A stretch of DNA of 64,000 nt from Tritrichomonas musculus (GCA_039105265.1 JAPFFF010000011.1:1798001-1862000), one strand, 5' to 3'. Positions 1-7,786 are shown, numbered from the stretch's first letter. Numbers and translations: made by a program. The notes: a model not told the origin generated them from the sequence alone.

Positions 1-1
1 G

Positions 2-1216
2 TGGCATACAATGATAAATTTAACCGATTTTGATGCAAAAAGTTTATATCCAAGTGCAATGAGAAGATTATATACAGTTGAAGGAATCCCACAAGTCATC
101 TCACCTGACCAATTAAACATTGAATTCTTATCAAAACAAGGTGCTTATATTGTTGAAATTGAAATTTCAAAAGTTAACAAACATTATGCTTTTCCATTAA
201 TTGTTAGAAAAGTTAATGGAATAAATTTAAATGATGACAAATTAAAAGAAGGTGAAAAAATTAAGATGATAGTTGATAATATTTATTTAGAAGATTTAAT
301 TGAATTTCAAAAAATTGAATACAAAATTTTGAGAGGATATTATTGGTCTGGAAAAAGAGATTATACAATTCAAGAAGAAATTCAAAAAATATTTGATAAA
401 AGAACAGAATATCAAAAAGAAAAAAATCCGTTGCAAGAATTATATAAATTAATTATGAATTCTTGTTATGGAAAAACAATTGAAAGACCTGTTGAAAAAG
501 ATTGGAAATATTTAAAGAAAGGTGATGAATTAAATAAATTTTGGACCAAAAATTATAATAAAATTGTTGAATCAATTGAATTAAATGATTCAGAAATTTC
601 AGCCGTTAAAACATTGAAACCAATTGATAAACATTTCAATTTTTCTTTGTTAGGAATTCAAGTTCTTTCAATGTCTAAAAGAATTATGAATGAAGTTATG
701 TGTTTAGCTTTTGATAAAGGTTGTCATATTTATTATGTCGATACAGATAGTTTTATGATTGAATGCCCTGATTTAGTTAAATTAGAAGTTGAATATGAAA
801 AGAAATACAATAGAAAATTGATAGGAAATAATCTAGGTCAATTTCATTGTGATTTTCCTTCAATTAAAGACCATGATGAAATGCCATGGTCAATTGAAGC
901 TTATTTTCTAATGAAAAAAATGTATATTCACAAAATAACTGATTCAACTAATGAAATTGATTATGTTATTCGAGGAAAAGGAATAACATTAAATTCAATT
1001 TATCATGCAGCTAATTCAAAATTCAAAGGTGATTTAATGAAACTTTATGAATACTTATTTAACGGAAAAAGTATTCAATTTGATTTAACTCAAGGACAAC
1101 CATGTTTTTCAATGAACAAAGATATGACCGTTTCAACTTTAAATGAATTCTTCAGAAAAATAAAAACAAATTATGAAGAAGGAAAAAGAGAAAAATATTT
1201 TGAATATTCTAAATAA
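2..1216 (+). CDS. Protein-primed DNA polymerase B, C-terminal part (runs in from left edge)
   Basis: This is the palm and thumb half of a Polinton family B DNA polymerase, which would copy the element from its ends. The frame is open to the left edge and reads WHT before the first Met, matching the KKWH of the homologous polymerases at 7787 and 59623, so the gene continues outside the window. Motif A is DFDAKSLYPSAM near the start, motif B is IMNSCYGKTIE around bases 451-483, and motif C is YVDTDSF around 735-755, so the catalytic aspartates are present. The C-terminus with QGQPCF and MTVST matches both relatives. The exonuclease part is not in the window. Confidence 0.9.
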   Translation, partial: WHTMINLTDFDAKSLYPSAMRRLYTVEGIPQVISPDQLNIEFLSKQGAYIVEIEISKVNKHYAFPLIVRKVNGINLNDDKLKEGEKIKMIVDNIYLEDLIEFQKIEYKILRGYYWSGKRDYTIQEEIQKIFDKRTEYQKEKNPLQELYKLIMNSCYGKTIERPVEKDWKYLKKGDELNKFWTKNYNKIVESIELNDSEISAVKTLKPIDKHFNFSLLGIQVLSMSKRIMNEVMCLAFDKGCHIYYVDTDSFMIECPDLVKLEVEYEKKYNRKLIGNNLGQFHCDFPSIKDHDEMPWSIEAYFLMKKMYIHKITDSTNEIDYVIRGKGITLNSIYHAANSKFKGDLMKLYEYLFNGKSIQFDLTQGQPCFSMNKDMTVSTLNEFFRKIKTNYEEGKREKYFEYSK

Positions 1217-1228
1217 ACTTTTTGAATT

Positions 1229-1264
1229 AAAATTTTAGCCGTTTATTTTCACTTCATCACTTCA
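1229..1264 (+). promoter_or_regulatory. Initiator-like promoter module, copy 1
   Basis: A 36-base block ending in TCATCACTTCA lies just before the ATG at 1275. Almost the same block occurs at 4470-4505 before the ATG at 4512, differing at about two positions. The TCA triplets followed by a pyrimidine and A or T fit the trichomonad initiator consensus TCA-Y-W. Position and reuse suggest a core promoter; this is inference. Confidence 0.5.
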
Positions 1265-1274
1265 CTTTTATTTT

Positions 1275-1466
1275 ATGTCCAATAATACAAACCCAATTCT
1301 TTTAATTGATAATAATGAATTTGAAGAATTAAAACAACAAGTGAATATCAATACTGTTCAAATTCAATGGTGGAAAAATATCGTATCTATTTGGATTGCT
1401 ATACAAATAACAACAATTATGTTGATGGGTTTCTATTATTTAATTAAATTATCACAAAAAGTTTAA
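1275..1466 (+). CDS. Small single-pass membrane protein, 63 aa
   Basis: I do not recognise this protein. It begins with a polar N-terminus rich in Asn and Glu (residues 1-30), followed by a hydrophobic segment around residues 35-57 (IVSIWIAIQITTIMLMGFYY) that looks like one transmembrane helix, and a short basic tail. The start is supported by the initiator-like block directly upstream, about 10 bases before the ATG. It follows the polymerase gene on the same strand with a gap of under 60 bases. It belongs to the accessory gene cluster between polymerase and integrase of element A. Its function is unknown. Confidence 0.55.
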   Translation: MSNNTNPILLIDNNEFEELKQQVNINTVQIQWWKNIVSIWIAIQITTIMLMGFYYLIKLSQKV

Positions 1467-1501
1467 ATAAAAAAACGTTTTTTTATTCATTATCTTTATT
1501 T

Positions 1502-1825
1502 TTAAAATGAAACGATTAATGGAATTTGAAAGATGAATTCACCATATTCATCATTTTGCTGTTCATAAATTATATCAATTCCATTATTAGAGTAAGAATA
1601 TGAATTTTCTTCTTCTGAAAATTTCATTGTTTGAGTGGATTGAGTAGATTTGAATTCTATTTCTGAACAAGTTTCATTTTCTACTGGTTGTTTCTTCTTT
1701 TTGCCATACAAAATTACAATAACCAATAGAATTAATAGAATTCCAACTCCACAAAACACAAAGATTCCAATCAGTAATGCAAAATTTCTATTATTTCTTG
1801 GCTTTTCTTTGAGAATTCCAATCAA
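1502..1825 (-). CDS. Membrane-anchored protein with cytoplasmic acidic tail, 107 aa
   Basis: I do not recognise a family. The protein has a basic N-terminal stretch (KEKPRNNRN), then a strongly hydrophobic helix around residues 16-40, then a KKKK stop-transfer patch and a Ser/Glu/Tyr-rich tail. This is the layout of a type I membrane anchor. On the same strand just upstream lie a Ser/Glu repeat region (1830-2060) and a secreted-type reading frame (2059-2505), so the three neighbours look like parts of a surface-protein locus. In element A this is accessory material with no counterpart in B, D or E. Confidence 0.45.
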   Translation of the reverse strand: MIGILKEKPRNNRNFALLIGIFVFCGVGILLILLVIVILYGKKKKQPVENETCSEIEFKSTQSTQTMKFSEEENSYSYSNNGIDIIYEQQNDEYGEFIFQIPLIVSF

Positions 1826-1829
1826 ATTT

Positions 1830-2060
1830 TCAGCATTGGAATTCTATTAATTCTGAACTTTCAATTTCTAGTGAACTGTCTAGTGAACTTTCAATTTCTA
1901 GTGGACTGTCTAGTGAACTTTCCTCTGAACTTTCAATTTCAGTTGGATTCATTGATGGACTCTCAATTTCTAGTGAACTTTCCAATGAACTTTCAATTTC
2001 AGTTGGATTCATTGATGGACTCTCAATTTCCAGTGAACTGTCTCTGAACTTTCAATTTCT
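1830..2060 (-). repeat. Degenerate Ser/Glu-coding short repeats
   Basis: About 230 bases are made of variants of a 12-15 base unit reading TCAATTTC(T/C)AGTGAACT on the plus strand. A longer unit with ATTCATTGATGGACTCTCAA appears twice. On the minus strand the repeats encode ESSLEIES-type residues (frame 1830-2012), a composition typical of extended surface stalks. It sits between a secreted-type reading frame and a membrane-anchor reading frame. Confidence 0.6.
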
Positions 2061-2505
2061 AGTGGACTAATTGTTGGTCGAGGGCTTTTTGATGGACTTC
2101 TAGAAACAGTTGGTAGAGGTAATGAACCTGAATAAGAAACCCAACACAAATTAATGTTATCAGAACTAACAATTTCGAGTTCATGTTCTTTGTAATCAAA
2201 CTTTGAGAAGCATATTGAGTTCTGAATTTGTATTCAGGTTGATTCAATGCAACTTCAGCTAATTGAACCCCATCAAAGAAAACTGTGAAATTTCCATAAT
2301 CAGCATTGGAAATTGCATGGATTCTGAATTCTTGTCCCCAAAATGAAATTTTATGTCTGAATTCTGTTCCATCATTTTCCTTAAAGCAACAATAATATTG
2401 TGAGGCATCACATGTCAACTTTGAGTTTATTACATTATCTTCATAGAATCGATAAACAGTTGTTGAACAAGAACAGAAAAGAACAATGAAAATGAGAAAC
2501 AACAT
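2059..2505 (-). CDS. Secreted or membrane protein with signal peptide, 148 aa
   Basis: The N-terminus MLFLIFIVLFCSCSTT is a clear signal peptide or lipoprotein-like signal. It is followed by a Cys-containing region (SKLTCDASQYYCC around residues 27-42) and a beta-rich stretch with FRIHAISNADYGNFTVFFDGVQLAEV. A second hydrophobic segment lies around residues 110-132. No family is recognised. The fold pattern with paired cysteines suggests an extracellular domain. It heads a minus-strand run that continues with a Ser/Glu repeat tract and a membrane-anchor frame. A role in host-surface interaction is only a guess. Confidence 0.5.
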   Translation of the reverse strand: MLFLIFIVLFCSCSTTVYRFYEDNVINSKLTCDASQYYCCFKENDGTEFRHKISFWGQEFRIHAISNADYGNFTVFFDGVQLAEVALNQPEYKFRTQYASQSLITKNMNSKLLVLITLICVGFLIQVHYLYQLFLEVHQKALDQQLVH

Positions 2506-2536
2506 CTAAAAAAATGAATTTTAGTGAAATGACTTT

Positions 2537-2686
2537 TTATTTATTCAATTTTTGAATTAATTTAATAGTTCTTTTCAACTCTATCATTTTCGAAAGATTA
2601 TTCAATCTTTTGGCTTCTTTATATTTATCAATTAGAGATGATAAATAATTGTGAACTTTGATTGGTAATTGTTTAAATTCACTCAT
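2537..2686 (-). CDS. Small basic helical protein, 49 aa
   Basis: A short frame starting MSEFKQLPIKVHNYLSSL runs to a stop at 2537. It is rich in Lys, Leu and Ile and should be mostly helical (YKEAKRLNNLSKMIELKRT). The start codon is preceded by TTTTTATTCA, like other starts in this element. It fills what would otherwise be a 320-base gap between neighbouring genes. I do not recognise it; the call rests on the clean frame, start context and spacing. Confidence 0.4.
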   Translation of the reverse strand: MSEFKQLPIKVHNYLSSLIDKYKEAKRLNNLSKMIELKRTIKLIQKLNK

Positions 2687-2824
2687 TGAATAAAAATGAA
2701 TTCAAATAAACGGAAAAATGAAGTGAGGTGTTGTAATAAAATTTTAGATTGTTTTAAGTTCACTCATTGAATAAAAAGGAAGTGAAATGAAGTGTTGTAA
2801 TAAAATTTTAACTCATATTTTCAA

Positions 2825-3163
2825 ATGGATTGTTGCAAACTCTTGAAATTATTTTTATTAACAGTCTCTCTTGATTTCTTCATATTATATATTACAACAC
2901 GGTATTTGGAAATACAAAGTGAAAAACAATTTGAAAGTTCAAAAATTCTTGAAGCAAAGAAAAACCATATTTTGGCTCAAATTGAAGAAATTCAAAACAA
3001 ATGGTATCCATTAGCTCATAAATATCAACAATTTGGTTGGGATGATATGATTAGGTCAAGTATTAAAAAAAGAGATGAACAAATCAAAAAATTAGAATTT
3101 CAATTAGAGATTGTTGAAAAACAAATTGCTAAAGCAAAAATAAGAGAAATAAAAATTCAATAA
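2825..3163 (+). CDS. Membrane-anchored coiled-coil protein, 112 aa
   Basis: The N-terminus (residues 1-25, MDCCKLLKLFLLTVSLDFFI) is hydrophobic and should anchor the protein. The rest is charged and helical, with heptad-like patterns around residues 35-110 (ILEAKKNHILAQIEEIQNKW and KKLEFQLEIVEKQIAKAK). No family is recognised. The ATG is preceded by ACTCATATTTTCAA, which carries a TCA initiator-like motif. It belongs to the accessory cluster of element A. Confidence 0.5.
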   Translation: MDCCKLLKLFLLTVSLDFFILYITTRYLEIQSEKQFESSKILEAKKNHILAQIEEIQNKWYPLAHKYQQFGWDDMIRSSIKKRDEQIKKLEFQLEIVEKQIAKAKIREIKIQ

Positions 3164-3242
3164 AAAAGAATTTTTAAGTAAAAATTGAGTGTTTATTTAT
3201 TTAATTTTCCCATTTATGAATATTTTCCTACGACAGAATGCA

Positions 3243-3464
3243 TCAACAAGAAATGGACATATTCAATTTGTCCTGAAAATGTCTGTAAAGAAATTTGAAC
3301 AATTTCTTACCAAGATTTTTTTGTGATTGTTCCACAACTTTTCCCCAAGCAACCCAGTAAACATCAAAGTTTGAATCAATAACAGAATTATTAAATTCTG
3401 TGAGGGCATCAATAAAATTGGCATTCGAAATGAACAAGTAGTTGTCAATGTCAACGAAATTCAT
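3243..3464 (-). CDS. Hypothetical protein, 73 aa
   Basis: An unrecognised small protein (MNFVDIDNYLFISNANFIDAL) with an even mix of aromatic and charged residues and no membrane segment. Upstream on this strand is GGAGTTTTATTTTTAAG followed by ATG, similar to neighbouring starts. An overlapping frame at 3263-3454 looks less protein-like. It is one of a row of minus-strand accessory genes. Function unknown; moderate doubt that it is real. Confidence 0.4.
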   Translation of the reverse strand: MNFVDIDNYLFISNANFIDALTEFNNSVIDSNFDVYWVAWGKVVEQSQKNLGKKLFKFLYRHFQDKLNMSISC

Positions 3465-3626
3465 CTTAAAAATAAAACTCCAACACCCTTTGAAAAAGTT
3501 CTTTTCAAAAATGGTGGGTGAAAATATTTTTAAAACAATGATTTTTTAATTATTGGTCAAAAGTTCTTTCAAAAAGTGAGATGGTTGAAGTTTATTGAAA
3601 AATGGTGGGTGAAATTATTTAAAAAG

Positions 3627-3890
3627 TTAAGATGGTTGTAAAAACAAATTTTCTAACGAATTTCTATATTCTTTTATTTTTTTACTTTCTTCTTTCAATA
3701 AATTAATATTATTTCTAATATTTTTATATTCGATTATTAAATTATTTAATTCAATCATAGAATTTTGATAGTCTTCTGAATTATTATCTGCTTTCAAAAG
3801 TTTTTCGAAAATTTTATTTTTAGCTTTTTCAAATTCTGATTTTAAATAATCTAAATCATTATTAATTGCATTAATTGTTTGGTTCATCAT
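3627..3890 (-). CDS. Coiled-coil protein, 87 aa
   Basis: The whole protein is charged and helical, rich in Asn, Lys, Glu and Leu, with heptads from about residue 8 to 75 (LDYLKSEFEKAKNKIFEKLL and IIEYKNIRNNINLLKEESKK). The start may be Met1 or Met2 because ATGATG opens the frame. No family is recognised. Between this gene and its 3' neighbour there are two copies of an AAATGGTGGGTGAAA repeat (near 3508 and 3597). Confidence 0.45.
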   Translation of the reverse strand: MMNQTINAINNDLDYLKSEFEKAKNKIFEKLLKADNNSEDYQNSMIELNNLIIEYKNIRNNINLLKEESKKIKEYRNSLENLFLQPS

Positions 3891-4073
3891 TTTATTTTTG
3901 TAGAGTTATTAAAAATTTCAATTCATTTTTCATTTATCACAAAAGCTCAAAATTCAGAGAATGATTCAATTCGTGATATTCTCAAAAATATCCAGGTCAA
4001 CAATTAATTGAATTTTACAAATTTATAATTGAAATTTGCAAACAAATAAATCCAGATTTAAATAAATAATTCT

Positions 4074-4457
4074 TTATTCATTTTCAATGTATTTTTGAAA
4101 TCTTTCAATTATTTCAAGAGTTTGTTTTTTAGTTTCAAGCCATTCGTTAAGAGCTGAATCAAAATTATTTTTAATTAATGGCTTTTCATCAATTAGGTCT
4201 TGAATTTTCTTTTCAATTTCAAAAATTTTGGGATCAATATCTTCATCATTTTCTTTCTCATGAAGTGCTTGTAATTCAATGAGGTCTTGTTTTGCATGCA
4301 TCAATTCAAAATCATTTTCAATGAGCTTTATTTTTTCAGATGAAAGGTAAATTGATTTCCATTTGAGATTTTTAAGTGCTTCTTCTAAAAGTTCTAGACG
4401 CTTTTCAACTAAATGAGTTGCCATTTCAGTTGCAAGTCTTCTTATTTCAGAGAACAT
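4074..4457 (-). CDS. Coiled-coil protein, about 127 aa
   Basis: A long charged helical protein with heptads over most of its length (KRLELLEEALKNL, DLIELQALHEKEN, IFEIEKKIQDLIDEK). I chose the internal Met reading MFSEIRRLATEM as start, because the longer frame to 4493 runs back through the promoter block used by the opposite gene at 4512. The two genes are therefore divergent around a shared block. No family is recognised. Confidence 0.45.
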   Translation of the reverse strand: MFSEIRRLATEMATHLVEKRLELLEEALKNLKWKSIYLSSEKIKLIENDFELMHAKQDLIELQALHEKENDEDIDPKIFEIEKKIQDLIDEKPLIKNNFDSALNEWLETKKQTLEIIERFQKYIENE

Positions 4458-4469
4458 TAAAAGAGAACC

Positions 4470-4505
4470 AAAATTTTGGCCGTTTATTTTCACATCATCA
4501 CTTCA
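4470..4505. promoter_or_regulatory. Initiator-like promoter module, copy 2 (divergent)
   Basis: This is the near copy of the block at 1229-1264: AAATTTT, then GGCCGTTTATTTTCAC and ATCATCACTTCA. It lies between two divergent starts (about 4457 on minus, 4512 on plus), so it may serve both. Trichomonad initiators read TCA-Y-W, and TCATCA fits. Inference from position and reuse. Confidence 0.5.
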
Positions 4506-4511
4506 TTTAAA

Positions 4512-4700
4512 ATGAGTACCGTTCAAGAACAAGTTGAAAAGAATCAACAAGACATCTTGTATTTGTTCACAACATTGAATCTATGTCAAAAAGTCATGTA
4601 CAAACAAGAAAAGGAAATCAAAAAGTTGAAAGACGAACTTAAAACTGCAAATGAAAAGATTCAAGAATTAATGAATCAACATAAAAATTCTCAATCCTAA
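4512..4700 (+). CDS. Short coiled-coil protein, 62 aa
   Basis: Starting at MSTVQEQVEKNQQDILYLF, the protein is a single long amphipathic helix (EKEIKKLKDELKTANEKIQELM) likely to form a coiled coil. The frame can be extended upstream to 4476, but that part is the promoter block, so the ATG at 4512 is preferred. It is divergent from the gene at 4074-4457. No specific family is recognised; such short coiled-coil genes recur through this accessory cluster. Confidence 0.5.
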   Translation: MSTVQEQVEKNQQDILYLFTTLNLCQKVMYKQEKEIKKLKDELKTANEKIQELMNQHKNSQS

Positions 4701-4741
4701 ATAAAAATTTTTTAATTTAAATGAATTTTGTTTTTATTTAT

Positions 4742-4942
4742 TTAAAAATAAATATATAATTGAATTAGTTCATAAAGATGAACATTCAACCAATTGAGCA
4801 TTGAATCAAAATCTTTTTTATCTTCATCTGGAACATCAATTTCTAAATCAATTTCAGCATTTTCAATGATTCTTAATAAAACCTTTTCATTAAGTTCTTC
4901 AAAATATAAAATGAAAAATTGATAAGCAAGAGTATTAGACAT
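4742..4942 (-). CDS. Small acidic protein, 66 aa
   Basis: An acidic protein (MSNTLAYQFFILYFEELNEK) with a DVPDEDKKDFDSML segment and an aromatic, hydrophobic C-terminus. It converges with the gene at 4512-4700, with about 40 bases between the stops. The start is preceded by CATTTTTATTTA, similar to its neighbours. No family is recognised. Confidence 0.4.
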   Translation of the reverse strand: MSNTLAYQFFILYFEELNEKVLLRIIENAEIDLEIDVPDEDKKDFDSMLNWLNVHLYELIQLYIYF

Positions 4943-4976
4943 TAAATAAAAATGAAATGAAGTTTATTGAAAAAGT

Positions 4977-5345
4977 TTAAGCGAATTTATCGCTAGAAGT
5001 TTTTGAAGAAGCAGGTTGAAATTGTTGCAATTGTTGTTGTAATTGCTGAATTATTTGAGCTTGTTGTTGAATTGTTTGCTCTAATTGAGGGATTCCAAGA
5101 CGTTGTCGTTCTTCATTCAATCTTCTTTGTTCAGCTGCTTGTCTTTGAAACCAAGCATTCATTTCTTGTTCTTTTCTGACTTTTTCAGATTCAACAAACT
5201 TTTTGTATTCTTCATCACGAAGTTTTGAGTAATAATCACGACTCCAAAAAGAAATTGAGCCATATGGAGCTGAATAACATTCATCATATTTTCTTTGTTG
5301 AGAGAAACAAAAAGTTCTTGGAACGAACACAAATGGTTGAGACAT
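4977..5345 (-). CDS. Gln-rich coiled-coil protein, 122 aa
   Basis: The first 45 residues are aromatic and Cys-containing (FVFVPRTFCFSQQRKYDECY). From residue 50 on the chain is charged (KKFVESEKVRKEQEMNAWFQ) and then strongly Gln-rich (QTIQQQAQIIQQLQQQLQQF), a likely coiled coil. The start is preceded by TTTATTTTTATTCA. The opposite gene starts 88 bases away with the TCATATCACC motif between them. No family is recognised. Confidence 0.5.
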   Translation of the reverse strand: MSQPFVFVPRTFCFSQQRKYDECYSAPYGSISFWSRDYYSKLRDEEYKKFVESEKVRKEQEMNAWFQRQAAEQRRLNEERQRLGIPQLEQTIQQQAQIIQQLQQQLQQFQPASSKTSSDKFA

Positions 5346-5405
5346 TGAATAAAAATAAATTTATTTCCGTTAAATAGTCATTTCACAAAATTTTAATTCA
5401 AAATT

Positions 5406-5420
5406 GTCATATCACCAAAT
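5406..5420 (+). promoter_or_regulatory. TCATATCACC initiator-like motif
   Basis: The string GTCATATCACCAAAT lies about 13-27 bases before the ATG at 5433. The same 15 bases occur on the minus strand before the probable host gene start at 27659. TCATA fits the trichomonad initiator TCA-Y-W. Reuse by an element gene and an unrelated host gene supports a core promoter role. Confidence 0.55.
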
Positions 5421-5432
5421 CATTTTTTAAAT

Positions 5433-5735
5433 ATGTTCAATAAAGCTGATTATCTAGCAATTTATGAAGAATTTGAAGACAAAGGAATTTTTCAAGACGA
5501 TATTGAAATTGGTTCTTTTCCTAGTTCAAGATATGTTTCTGAAGATGATGTACCTTCAATACTTTTTGAAGAAATTGAACAACCTGTTCCTAAGAAAACT
5601 TCACAAACCCCTGAAAGACCAAAAATAATAATGCCTCAAATTAATCAATCATCTTCTTGGGACATCTTAGAAAAACATTTGCAAGAAAGTCTCAAATTTG
5701 TTCAAGAACAAAAGAAAAAATTTGAATCAAAGTAA
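5433..5735 (+). CDS. Acidic hypothetical protein, 100 aa
   Basis: The protein is acidic in its first half (YEEFEDKGIFQDDIEIGSF, SEDDVPSILFEEIEQ), has a Pro/Lys linker (PVPKKTSQTPERPKI) and ends in a short charged helix (LQESLKFVQEQKKKFESK). The start is set by a TCATATCACC motif just upstream. Its stop lies one base from the stop of the converging integrase gene. Such a negatively charged small protein could bind a basic partner, but no family is recognised. Confidence 0.5.
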   Translation: MFNKADYLAIYEEFEDKGIFQDDIEIGSFPSSRYVSEDDVPSILFEEIEQPVPKKTSQTPERPKIIMPQINQSSSWDILEKHLQESLKFVQEQKKKFESK

Positions 5736-5736
5736 A

Positions 5737-7080
5737 CTAAATCTTACAAATTTTAAATCTAGGTACATTTTTTGTTCTTTTTGATCTTAAATTTTCAACT
5801 TTGTATAAACCTTTTGAGAATGAGACAACCATATAAACATCAGGTTCAACATTAACTCTATGTTTATTCAATTCAATTTTATCGTTATAAATTTTGACTT
5901 TATCTCCTTTATTTAATTGAAAACCTGGTTTATTCATTATATTAAAATTATCTTGCATAATTTTTCTAACAATAAACGTTTCTAATTCATTATTATTCTG
6001 AACATCGAAAGGTGAAACAGAAAAAGTGGCATATTTTGAGAGAGTTGTATGAGGTGCATGATTATATTGAAAAACTAAGTTTTTCATTATTCCTGGTGAT
6101 AAACTTTTTTCACCTAAATTGAATGCCATATCTCTCAAAGTTCTGATTACTCTATCAATAATTCCAAGAGAACTATGTAAAGGTTCTGAATCTTTTAATG
6201 ATTTTCTACCATTTTCTAAATCTTTATTAAAATAAATTCTATCAACATTTGACCATGTTATTCCATTTTCTTTGAAAAAGTTCTGAGATTCTTTTGAACA
6301 AAAACATTTTTCAGAATCACCAGATAAATTTTCACAAAGTAATCCATCTTTTAGCATCTTTGAAAAAGTTCTTATAAAAGAATCTGTAGATTTTGAATGG
6401 TCTTTTGCAATTAAATCATTGAATACAATTTTATTCATTAATTCAACATATAAATACCTTGTATTTATATTAATAGCTACTAAATAACATTGTTTTCCAT
6501 CAAACATTAAATCAATTAACCATGAATTTCTTGGACCAACTTTATGTAATTCAAAATTATCTTTATTATATTTAACTGGAAATTGAGTATTTATTATTGA
6601 ATTTGGTTGAATTTCTAATTCTGGGAATTGTTTATGTAAACTTTTATTTTTTGAATCAGATTTGAATGCTATTTTATTAATTTTGAATTCATTATTTTTA
6701 ACTTTTGAAATTGTTTTTCCAGGTTGAGAATAATATTTATTTAAATAATTTGAATAATCTTCTTCTTTTGACCAATTCTTAGAAACTTTATCAAATTCTT
6801 TTTTTGTTAAAGATTTGTTATCATTTGAATGTCTTTGAACAAAATCATTCAAATATTCATCTTCTTTTTCTGGCTTCTTCTCAATTTTTGAAGGATGATA
6901 TTCATTAAATTTATTTTCATAAAAATTATACAATTCATTTTTCATATCATTATCAAAATTCTTTAACTTTGAATAATTCATAACTTTATCATAATCTGCT
7001 TTATTTTTATGTTTCCAAGAAACATTATTCAAATAATTTATTGCATCATCAAATTGTTTACTTAAATCCTCTTCATTCAT
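5737..7080 (-). CDS. Polinton retroviral-type integrase, 447 aa
   Basis: This enzyme would insert the element into host DNA. The RNase H-like core is seen from about residue 180 to 330: first aspartate in SWLIDLMFDGK (about D190), second in LSGDSEKCF (about D255), third acidic position in HSSLGIIDRVIRTLRD (about D309). The last is Asp where retroviral enzymes have Glu, as in every related integrase in this window, so it looks like a family trait. A C-terminal SH3- or chromo-like part follows (KGDKVKIYND, RVNVEPDVYMVVSF). The N-terminal 170 residues are charged and helical. Shorter than the 632- and 528-residue relatives of B and E. Confidence 0.85.
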   Translation of the reverse strand: MNEEDLSKQFDDAINYLNNVSWKHKNKADYDKVMNYSKLKNFDNDMKNELYNFYENKFNEYHPSKIEKKPEKEDEYLNDFVQRHSNDNKSLTKKEFDKVSKNWSKEEDYSNYLNKYYSQPGKTISKVKNNEFKINKIAFKSDSKNKSLHKQFPELEIQPNSIINTQFPVKYNKDNFELHKVGPRNSWLIDLMFDGKQCYLVAININTRYLYVELMNKIVFNDLIAKDHSKSTDSFIRTFSKMLKDGLLCENLSGDSEKCFCSKESQNFFKENGITWSNVDRIYFNKDLENGRKSLKDSEPLHSSLGIIDRVIRTLRDMAFNLGEKSLSPGIMKNLVFQYNHAPHTTLSKYATFSVSPFDVQNNNELETFIVRKIMQDNFNIMNKPGFQLNKGDKVKIYNDKIELNKHRVNVEPDVYMVVSFSKGLYKVENLRSKRTKNVPRFKICKI

Positions 7081-7244
7081 TTAGGTATTTTTAATTTTCC
7101 AATATTTTGAATTAATTGTCTTCTATTGAATTCAGGTGTTTCAGGTATTTGAGCTTTAGGTATTGGATTCATAATTGAATGAGTTTGAGGTCTTTTCCAA
7201 TGACCGAGTGTTGAAATTTTCTTAAACCAAGTTCCAAATGACAT
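7077..7244 (-). CDS. Short pX-like virion protein, 55 aa
   Basis: The start MSFGTWFKKI matches MAFGSWFKNI of the small glycine-rich proteins at 20786 and 54397, and the C-terminus IGKLKIPK ends in the same style as their FDIPLLK. The Gly/Ala-rich middle of those relatives is not present here. I chose Met at 7244 because of this match; the longer frame to 7349 reads through noncoding sequence. Its stop overlaps the integrase start in the string ATGA, an unusual tight coupling for a eukaryotic element. Confidence 0.5.
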   Translation of the reverse strand: MSFGTWFKKISTLGHWKRPQTHSIMNPIPKAQIPETPEFNRRQLIQNIGKLKIPK

Positions 7245-7278
7245 ATATTTTTGAATAGAAAAAAAATCAATTGAAAAT

Positions 7279-7410
7279 TTATTCTGGGTCATAACCAATA
7301 TCAGCTTCTTCAGAAACGTTTCCAATTGGGTCAAATTTAATATAACCATCTCCTCCAGTAGTATACGTTTGCGGTGATTTCAGACCTCCGGTCTTCAATC
7401 CCCTCAAACA
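7279..7410 (-). pseudogene. Fragment of a Polinton gene C-terminus
   Basis: A protein-like stretch with TGGDGYIKFDPIGNVSEE ends at a stop near 7279. It lacks a start of its own and is only a remnant. It resembles the tail end of a virion gene in style but I cannot assign it. It lies at the right border of element A. Confidence 0.3.
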
Positions 7411-7786
7411 CCCCTAATTTTGGCACTTTTTTGGTCTCCAACTACCCAATTTTAGCCCTTTTTTGACCTCCAGAGTGTTGTCAGAAAACCCCCTATCACT
7501 ATAGGGCATTTTGCATTCACCTTTTTGTGTCAATAAATTGCCTAAATTAAGGTCTTTCAATGGATGGAAAGTGGTGATATGAACATAATTTTGATAAAAT
7601 TTTTGTATGACATGTGATATGAAAAAAGGTATAAATAAAATTTTTGTATACAATTTATGATTTTTAAAATTATTGAAATCAACTTTTTTGAAACTTTTTC
7701 TGAAACAAATAATTTTTTGAAATTTTGACATTTATGATAAGTGGTATAAATTTTTATATTTTTTAATTTTTATTTTCATTGCAAAA
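7282..7786. other. A/B junction, noncoding
   Basis: No convincing gene apart from the remnant at its left end. A GC-richer part (about 7,380-7,510) has two imperfect copies of a 28-base unit (AATTTTGGCACTTTTTTGG and AATTTTAGCCCTTTTTTGA) and the palindrome CCCTATCACTATAGGG (about 7,493-7,508). From 7,570 to 7,760 it is AT-rich with two GTGATATGA strings (TCATATCAC on the other strand). Probably holds the right end of A and the left end of B. No matching terminal repeat was found, so the exact border is open. Confidence 0.4.

Larger units (their letters stand above)
1..7500. mobile_element. Polinton/Maverick element A (left part outside window)
   Basis: The stretch runs from a type B polymerase gene on the plus strand to a retroviral-type integrase gene on the minus strand, with many tiny genes between. 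Polymerase and integrase are clearly the same family as those of elements B and E. No capsid or ATPase gene is seen in this part, so those either lie left of the window or are absent. The right end is uncertain. A GC-richer stretch ending near 7,499 in CCCCTATCACT would fit a Polinton terminus, which ends in CT, but I found no partner repeat. Composition is clearly more AT-rich than B. The number of breaks cannot be judged from a part; age is probably moderate. Confidence 0.75.

Noticed and set aside
7414-7731. 105-codon minus-strand frame in the A/B junction
   Set aside because: It runs through the doubled 28-base unit and the AT-rich spacer, has no recognisable domain and no homologue in the other elements.
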